Both the position numbers and the translations under genes were made by a program. DNA of 64,000 nt from CALCEB01 sp035531475 (lineage in GTDB: Bacteria; Acidobacteriota; Terriglobia; UBA7540): positions 1 through 64,000 of the forward strand of contig DATKST010000034.1 in assembly GCA_035531475.1 (NCBI GenBank), written 5' to 3'. Shown here piece after piece: positions 59,840 to 64,000 of the stretch. A model generated the notes under the pieces. The model searched no databases and was not told the DNA's origin. It saw nothing but the letters and a program-made list of their open reading frames with translations. Within the stretch, counting starts at the first letter, position 1, and every line of letters begins with the position of its first letter.

Positions 59840-60877
59840 ATGATTATTTCAATGAGACTTCATGCCACCCGGGAAGAGATTGACGCCGTGTGCAACCGCA
59901 TCCGCGAATTTGGCTATAAAGTCCACTCCATCGAGGGCGAACAGCGCGTGGTGATTGGCGCGGTGGGAATGGGCGACGTCACCGCCTGCCTGGAATCTTT
60001 GGAGGCGATGCAGGGGGTGGAGCGCGCCATGCGCATTTCCGCGCCCTACAAGTTCGTCAGCCGCGAATTCCGCCGTGAGCGTTCGGTGATTCGCGTCAAG
60101 GGCGCCGAAGTTGGAGGAAGTGAGTTCGTGGTGATGGCGGGACCCTGTTCAGTGGAGTCCGAAGCCCAAATTATGCAGACGGCGGAGGCCGTGGCCGCCG
60201 CCGGAGCGCGACTGTTGCGCGGCGGGGCCTTCAAACCGCGCACCTCGCCTTATGATTTCCAAGGCCTGGAAGTGGAAGGTCTGAAGTTGCTGCGCAAAGC
60301 GAGCGAGGCAACAGGACTTGCCATCATCACGGAGGTGATGAGCCAGAACGACGTTGACTTGGTTGCTGAATATGCCGATGTCCTGCAGATTGGCGCGCGC
60401 AACATGCAGAACTTTGCGCTGCTCAAAGCGCTGGGAAAATGCCAGAAGCCGGTTCTGTTAAAGCGCGGGTTGAGCTCCACGGTTAAAGAACTGCTGATGT
60501 CCGCCGAATACGTGGTGGCTCACGGCAATCCCCTCGTCATCCTCTGTGAGCGGGGCATCCGCACGTTTGAGACGGCCACGCGCAACACCTGCGATATTTC
60601 TGCCGTGCCGGTGTTGAACGAACTCACCCATCTGCCTGTGATTCTCGATCCCAGCCACGCCACGGGCAAGCGCAGCTTGGTTCCGGCCCTGTCCCGCGCT
60701 GCCGTCGCAGTGGGCGCGGACGGATTGCTGGTGGAAGTGCATCCCGCGCCGGAAAAAGCCTTCAGCGACGGCGCGCAATCATTGAACATCGAGGGGTTTA
60801 GAAAAATGATGCGTGATCTTGAACCGTATATTGCGCTGTGGAAGCAGGCCCGCATGGCGCAAGTGGCCGCAACCTAA
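59840..60877 (+). CDS. aroF: 3-deoxy-7-phosphoheptulonate (DAHP) synthase with N-terminal FL domain
   Basis: 345 aa, first step of the shikimate pathway (PEP + erythrose 4-phosphate). Residues 1-70 form a ferredoxin-like domain (MRLHATREEIDAVCNRIREFGYKVHSIEGEQRVVIGAVG), as in the Thermotoga type where it mediates Tyr/Phe feedback. The barrel has VVMAGPCSVESEAQ, LRGGAFKPRTSPYDFQG, QIGARNMQNFALLK, PVLLKRGLSSTVKE and ILDPSHATGKRSLVPALSRAAVAVGADGLLVEVHP (metal and phosphate residues). AAGGAG precedes the ATG. Double control, attenuation plus allostery, is implied. Confidence 0.96.
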   Translation: MIISMRLHATREEIDAVCNRIREFGYKVHSIEGEQRVVIGAVGMGDVTACLESLEAMQGVERAMRISAPYKFVSREFRRERSVIRVKGAEVGGSEFVVMAGPCSVESEAQIMQTAEAVAAAGARLLRGGAFKPRTSPYDFQGLEVEGLKLLRKASEATGLAIITEVMSQNDVDLVAEYADVLQIGARNMQNFALLKALGKCQKPVLLKRGLSSTVKELLMSAEYVVAHGNPLVILCERGIRTFETATRNTCDISAVPVLNELTHLPVILDPSHATGKRSLVPALSRAAVAVGADGLLVEVHPAPEKAFSDGAQSLNIEGFRKMMRDLEPYIALWKQARMAQVAAT

Positions 60878-60904
60878 TACAAACGCACGAAGTCGGGTGA
60901 CATT

Positions 60905-60994
60905 AGCTGGTGCGGCGGTCTGTGACCGGCGAACTTTATTCTTCAGCGGTTTCCGGCGGTCCCTGCCAGGGCAAGCTCCGAGCGCCGCACCAGC
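60905..60994. repeat. Type E-related palindrome
   Basis: Outer arms AGCTGGTGCGGCG (60905) and CGCCGCACCAGC (60983-60994) around GGTCTGTGACCGGCG and CGGTTTCCGGCGGTCCCTGCC. It follows aroF and could serve as its 3' hairpin. Confidence 0.5.
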
Positions 60995-61043
60995 AAACTG
61001 CGCCACGACCCTGCCGTTGCTTCATGGGAGGGTTTGCCGTAAC

Positions 61044-61174
61044 CATGGAGACGATGGAAGTACAGCTCACCCCGGACCAAAAAGCGTTCGTTCTTGCGGA
61101 GGAAGTGAAGCAACGCGGACGTGCTGATTCTTCATGTGATACGCGCCAGCCGTGACGTTGAGGCGCTGTTCCGG
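61044..61174 (+). pseudogene. ParD/ParE-like module remnant
   Basis: ATG 61044 opens METMEVQLTPDQKAFV, the start of ParD-like antitoxins, and then runs into the 148-bp repeat. In another frame of the repeat, ADVLILHVIRASRDVEALFRY resembles the C-terminal strand and helix of ParE/RelE toxins. An internal deletion that fused antitoxin start to toxin end would explain both. Confidence 0.4.
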
Positions 61175-61242
61175 TATTGACCCGTTTGGGCGGCTCACCT
61201 TCGCGCATCTCCCTGCACACGTCTACACCAGCATTTAGTGGA
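61095..61242 (+). repeat. 148-bp direct repeat, left copy
   Basis: TGCGGAGGAAGTGAAGCAAC to CAGCATTTAGTGG. It matches 62166-62313 over the full length with scattered substitutions; the run GTGCTGATTCTTCATGTGAT and the following 20 bases are identical. Confidence 0.8.
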
Positions 61243-61274
61243 CCCAATGTTCTCGGTTGGCAGGGCAGCCGCCG

Positions 61275-61742
61275 TCAAGGTTGGACCTGGGTTCGCCGCC
61301 GGCCGCCCGGTTCGGCCTCGGGCTTCGCAGTCCAGGGGTTGATCACCGTGATGCCAGCCGCTTGGAATGGCGCCTCGTCTCGCGTCGCCACGCTGAACTC
61401 ACGGGATACGGCAATCGCCGCAATCTGGGCATCCGCCACCGCGATCGGATGACCCTGCCGCCGGGCTCGCGTGACGATCTTGGCGTAGGTTTGAGCCGCG
61501 CCAAGATCGAACGGAACGATTCGCTCGCCGAACAGGGCGATAATCTGTTCATCGAGGCGAGCGGCGAGAGCCTTGCGGCGCTTGCCGGCTGGCAGGCTCC
61601 CGATGCCGAGCAGCAGCTCGGCGAGACTTACGGTGGAAAAATACAGGCTCTCGGCCGCCTGCGCATCGAGCCATGCGAGCACGTTCGGCTCGGGCTTCGG
61701 CCGCATCGGTTCGGAGACCACGTTGGTATCGAGCAGGATCAC
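61275..61742 (-). CDS. VapC/FitB-type PIN-domain toxin
   Basis: 155 aa from GTG 61742, which overlaps the antitoxin stop (GTGA). The PIN ribonuclease acidic residues are visible: LLDTNVVSEPMRP (first Asp), STVSLAELLLGI (Glu), VADAQIAAIA (Asp) and a final SVATRDEAPF (Asp). The DTNVVSE(P/L)...P.P.V..W sequence is characteristic of FitB-like VapC. Frames extending to 61859 are longer only because they overlap the antitoxin. The pair lies between two 148-bp direct repeats. Confidence 0.9.
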   Translation of the reverse strand: MILLDTNVVSEPMRPKPEPNVLAWLDAQAAESLYFSTVSLAELLLGIGSLPAGKRRKALAARLDEQIIALFGERIVPFDLGAAQTYAKIVTRARRQGHPIAVADAQIAAIAVSREFSVATRDEAPFQAAGITVINPWTAKPEAEPGGRRRTQVQP

Positions 61743-61978
61743 GCGAGATCCACCGGCTCGGGGGGCGTCTTGTCCCGAGTAATCCCGAGATCGAGGCCAC
61801 GGAATGGCTTCGCGAGCGTCGCGAGCGCAGAGCCTAGCCTGAGACGGGTGGCGGGCCATACAGCGCCATCGAGGATCGCGCGAATTTCCGCTTCAGTGCT
61901 CCGTCGGTGTTGCCTCGCCCGGACGCGCAGCGCCCGGTGAGTCTCGGCGGAAATGTTGCGCACCACAATCGCTGGCAT
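61739..61978 (-). CDS. FitA-type RHH antitoxin
   Basis: 79 aa from ATG 61978, with AAGGAG 7 nt upstream. MPAIVVRNISAETHRALRVRARQHRRSTEAEIRAILDGAV is the ribbon-helix-helix DNA-binding domain of the FitA/StbC-like antitoxins. The rest (PFRGLDLGITRDKTPPEPVDL) is the flexible arm that wraps the PIN toxin. Autorepression is likely. A TATCATATCAGTAAGTATGATA region at 62009-62030, just upstream, contains an inverted repeat that is a good operator candidate. Confidence 0.88.
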   Translation of the reverse strand: MPAIVVRNISAETHRALRVRARQHRRSTEAEIRAILDGAVWPATRLRLGSALATLAKPFRGLDLGITRDKTPPEPVDLA

Positions 61979-62006
61979 AGCGGAACTCCTTGAATGCACC
62001 ACAATG

Positions 62007-62031
62007 CTATCATATCAGTAAGTATGATATC
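62007..62031 (-). promoter_or_regulatory. Candidate FitA operator/promoter
   Basis: CTATCATATCAG-TAAG-TATGATATC: the arms ATCATA and TATGAT face each other about 35 bp upstream of the antitoxin ATG, as expected for an autorepressed toxin-antitoxin operon. Confidence 0.45.
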
Positions 62032-62165
62032 AACAACCAAACCGGGAGTCAAAATAAGGGGGGCTGCGGCGGGCCGCTCCATGGGATCGAAGTCCGGGGG
62101 AGGCAGGCAGCCCCCGCGCCGCGTGGCGAGGGGCGCATCATCACGCAGCAATCCATGCTCGACCT

Positions 62166-62313
62166 TGCAGAGGAAGTGACGCAACGCGGACGTGCTGATT
62201 CTTCATGTGATACGCGCCAGCCGTGACGTTGAAGCGATTTTCCGGCATAGACCTGTTTAACGCCGGCTCACCTTCGCGCATGTCCCTGCACGCATCTAAA
62301 CCAACATTTGGCG
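62166..62313 (+). repeat. 148-bp direct repeat, right copy
   Basis: TGCAGAGGAAGTGACGCAAC to CCAACATTTGGCGG, partner of 61095-61242. The toxin-like frame ADVLILHVIRASRDVEAIF is kept here too, but the antitoxin-like start is not. The surrounding 62032-62531 shows no intact gene. Confidence 0.8.
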
Positions 62314-62472
62314 GGGTGGCGCAGATCCGCCGCGCCCAGTCTGCCACCTGGCAGCCCTCGGCAAGGAACAATCCCGGGCGGTTATACCCTGTGCGTCCCC
62401 AAACCCGCCTGCACTTTGTCACGGGCAATGTCCAGTGGACACGAACACCGGGAGTATGGTAACTCTTGGAAT

Positions 62473-62499
62473 CGCAGACATCAACAGCGGATGTCTGCG
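62473..62499. terminator. Hairpin downstream of the ATPase/TOPRIM-like pair
   Basis: CGCAGACATC (62473-62482) and GATGTCTGCG (62490-62499) form a perfect 10-bp stem with a 7-nt loop, 33 bp after the last gene of the minus-strand pair. No T-run follows, so termination is possible but not certain. Confidence 0.45.
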
Positions 62500-62531
62500 C
62501 CACCCGGCGGCTCAATTGGTCCTAGCCGCCG

Positions 62532-63173
62532 TCACGAGTGGGCTTCCGGTGGGAACCAGCTTTGCAAAGTCGACTTCAGCTTCAGAAATGCCGGATCAGT
62601 GCACCGGTCGAAACTCATGCGGCTTGCAAGATCTAAGTAGATCGACGATGAGCGGGGCGTTCTCAGAGTGTACAGCATGTGCTTCAAAGCTTCCTTCGGC
62701 CGGTCTGGCTTTTGTTGCCCATGCTGAAGGAAACACTCTTGCATGAGCCATTCCCGGAGGGTCAGTCCCGCCCGGCTCCATCCGAGCACTCCGGCGATCT
62801 GCGTGTACTCTCCCCAAACCCAGGCTTCCAACTCCGGGTCGATTACGATGGCAGCCGACCGGTCCTGCCAACCATTCTGCGCCAAGCGTTTCTCTACCTC
62901 ACCCTCCAGCGCATCCCTGTCATGGTCACTGCCGCACCCTTCGCGGTCGAAGATGACGAGAGCGCGAGCAGCTACTCTTTGCTGAGACCGCAAGAACTCG
63001 TGGCATTGGCGGAGCACTCCAGGATCTCGTCTGGGATGAACGAGAGTCTTTGATTCGGTATTCCGAATCTTGAGACGCGCCGGGTCTGTCAACAGTCCTT
63101 CGAGGCCAAACTGAGTGTTTTTGTCAGCGGTCAGTATTACCAAGTCCAATGCGGCCCTTCCCGGTGCTGACAT
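62532..63173 (-). CDS. TOPRIM-like (DUF4276/MAD4-like) partner of an AAA ATPase
   Basis: 213 aa from ATG 63173, two bases after the ATPase stop. DLVILTADKNTQFGLEGLLTDP has the early Glu expected of a TOPRIM-like fold. RALVIFDREGCGSDHDRDALEGEVEKRLAQNGW has the DxE...D acidic strand, and IVIDPELEAWVWGE a third acidic motif. The C-terminal half is helical (PRSSSIYLDLASRMSFDRCTDPAFLKLKSTLQSWFP). Similar small proteins follow AAA ATPases in phage-defence loci; the nearest that I can recall are DUF4276/RloB-like and MADS-associated MAD4 proteins. Function inferred, nuclease activity untested. Confidence 0.65.
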   Translation of the reverse strand: MSAPGRAALDLVILTADKNTQFGLEGLLTDPARLKIRNTESKTLVHPRRDPGVLRQCHEFLRSQQRVAARALVIFDREGCGSDHDRDALEGEVEKRLAQNGWQDRSAAIVIDPELEAWVWGEYTQIAGVLGWSRAGLTLREWLMQECFLQHGQQKPDRPKEALKHMLYTLRTPRSSSIYLDLASRMSFDRCTDPAFLKLKSTLQSWFPPEAHS

Positions 63174-63174
63174 G

Positions 63175-64000
63175 CTATCCGAGCACCCCGGCAGCAAACA
63201 GATCACTAAGATTGACCTCACCTTTCCAGTCTTTGAGTGCGGGGTGTTTGTCGCCCGGAACGATATCAGTTGCGCCTCGAGCCGTTTTGGCGAAACAGAG
63301 CAGTTTGTCTGCCTCGGCAAGGCTCAGGATGACTGGGGAATGGGTAGCAATCAGTATCTGAGCATCATAGACCGAGGAGAGTGATTGAAAGATGCTCTCG
63401 ACTGCACTTGGATGAATGCCATTTTCCGGTTCCTCTATCAGATAAATACCTTTGAAGTCAGGAAGGTATGCTGGAAGAGTCAGCGCCAGAAGTCTAAGTG
63501 TTCCGTCAGACGCGATCCAAGATGGAATTTTCAAGTTACCGCGATACCGCAAAATGAGGTAGCGGTGTTTGTCATCCGGTATTTCGATTGTTTCAACCGT
63601 TTCGAGATCAGGGAGCGCAGTTTGAACATGGGCGATCCAATCTCGAAACCGTTGCGGGTGATCCTTCTCCAGTCGGTCAACCACCCATGGTATATTCGAG
63701 CCGTCCGGCTTGAATCCGCGAACTTGGCCCGGCGGACTAGCCTTTCGAATCAACAAACTGTTGAGCATGAACTGCTGTACGCCTTCACTGAGCAACCGCT
63801 TCAACCAGGTTGAAACCGGAAATTTTGACTCATCCTCTGGAAGGTTCCCCAACGCGGACTTATGAAGGCCCAGCCTGAAAGCCGGCGCCCACCCTTTCCC
63901 GGAAGCTCCATATACCTCTGAATAAAAGTTGTCGTTTCCACCAGATACCTTGTTAATAACAGTCCGGAATCCATGTCTGTGTCCAGCTGACGCAAGGATC
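63175..64000 (-). CDS. AAA family ATPase (ABC/OLD-like), C-terminal part
   Basis: The frame is open to the window edge, so the N-terminus with the Walker A motif is missing. What remains: SASDGTLRLLALTLPAYL-like signature region (IASDGTLRLLALTLPAYLPDFKG), Walker B YLIEEPENGIHP, and the H-loop LIATHSPVILSL. This set (signature, EEPE, ATHSP) is that of AAA_15/AAA_21 ATPases used in OLD, PARIS and related defence systems. The next gene starts 2 bp after the stop and encodes a TOPRIM-like protein. Confidence 0.82.
   Translation of the reverse strand, partial: ILASAGHRHGFRTVINKVSGGNDNFYSEVYGASGKGWAPAFRLGLHKSALGNLPEDESKFPVSTWLKRLLSEGVQQFMLNSLLIRKASPPGQVRGFKPDGSNIPWVVDRLEKDHPQRFRDWIAHVQTALPDLETVETIEIPDDKHRYLILRYRGNLKIPSWIASDGTLRLLALTLPAYLPDFKGIYLIEEPENGIHPSAVESIFQSLSSVYDAQILIATHSPVILSLAEADKLLCFAKTARGATDIVPGDKHPALKDWKGEVNLSDLFAAGVLG

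Noticed and set aside
60910..61155. 81-aa plus-strand gene after aroF
   Set aside because: Upstream part is a palindromic repeat. Only a short ParD-like stretch from 61044 has meaning, so it is listed as a remnant.

Overview
The window looks like a chromosomal contig from a soil-type bacterium, most probably an Acidobacteriota (Terriglobia-like). That placement is inferred from moderately high G+C, frequent TTG/GTG starts, a DUF1844 protein, an AMMECR1-domain protein beside pgsA, a blocked ispG-rseP-dxr-cdsA-uppS cluster, and intergenic gaps full of short palindromic repeats. No rRNA is present. One tRNA, tRNA-Ala(GGC), is present.

Layout. 0-13.3 kb: an arginase tail, a SIR2-TPR protein, D-Ala-D-Ala ligase, an aldo/keto reductase, an AsmA-lepB-rnc operon, two exported TPR proteins, and an ECF sigma factor with a zinc-finger anti-sigma factor. 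13.8-19.3 kb: an accessory island starting at tRNA-Ala, with decayed plasmid or ICE genes (ArdC-, SSB- and RepA-like fragments), a nucleotidyltransferase/HepT pair, a broken VapBC module, a membrane protein and a second SIR2-like gene with an unknown partner. 19.3-38.4 kb: pgsA, AMMECR1, a TolC/adaptor/RND efflux operon behind a structured leader, the serine pathway pair (class V aminotransferase and serA), cell-envelope proteins, an isopropylmalate/tartrate-type dehydrogenase, a 33-aa membrane peptide and a sugar-permease-like transporter. 38.7-47.5 kb: DUF1844, an MBL hydrolase, ribF, a GrdB/PrdB-family selenoprotein interrupted by an in-frame UGA, and the isoprenoid/envelope cluster. 47.8-59 kb: hicBA, an M29 aminopeptidase plus a YbdK-type ligase, the ffh-rpsP-khpA-rimM-trmD-rplS-rnhB translation operon and a TgpA-like transglutaminase. 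59-64 kb: an attenuator-controlled DAHP synthase, a FitAB/VapBC-type toxin-antitoxin pair between 148-bp direct repeats, and an AAA ATPase/TOPRIM-like pair running off the edge.

The two strongest signals are regulatory or recoding signals that ordinary gene calling misses. First, the gene at 40959-41723 (minus) reads through a UGA at 41241-41243 into a perfectly conserved-looking C-terminal half, giving a UxxC motif followed by a compact hairpin at bSECIS distance. Second, a 20-residue leader peptide at 59688-59750 has ten consecutive Tyr/Trp/Phe codons. It is followed by mutually exclusive antiterminator and terminator stems and then by aroF: a textbook aromatic amino acid attenuator.

Other themes are an accumulation of defence-like and toxin-antitoxin genes (two SIR2-like proteins, an ATPase/TOPRIM-like pair, four TA modules of which two are broken) and a remarkable set of nested palindromic repeats, where one repeat family has landed inside another at least three times. 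Gene starts were chosen mainly from Shine-Dalgarno spacing. All family assignments come from motif recognition, not database search.
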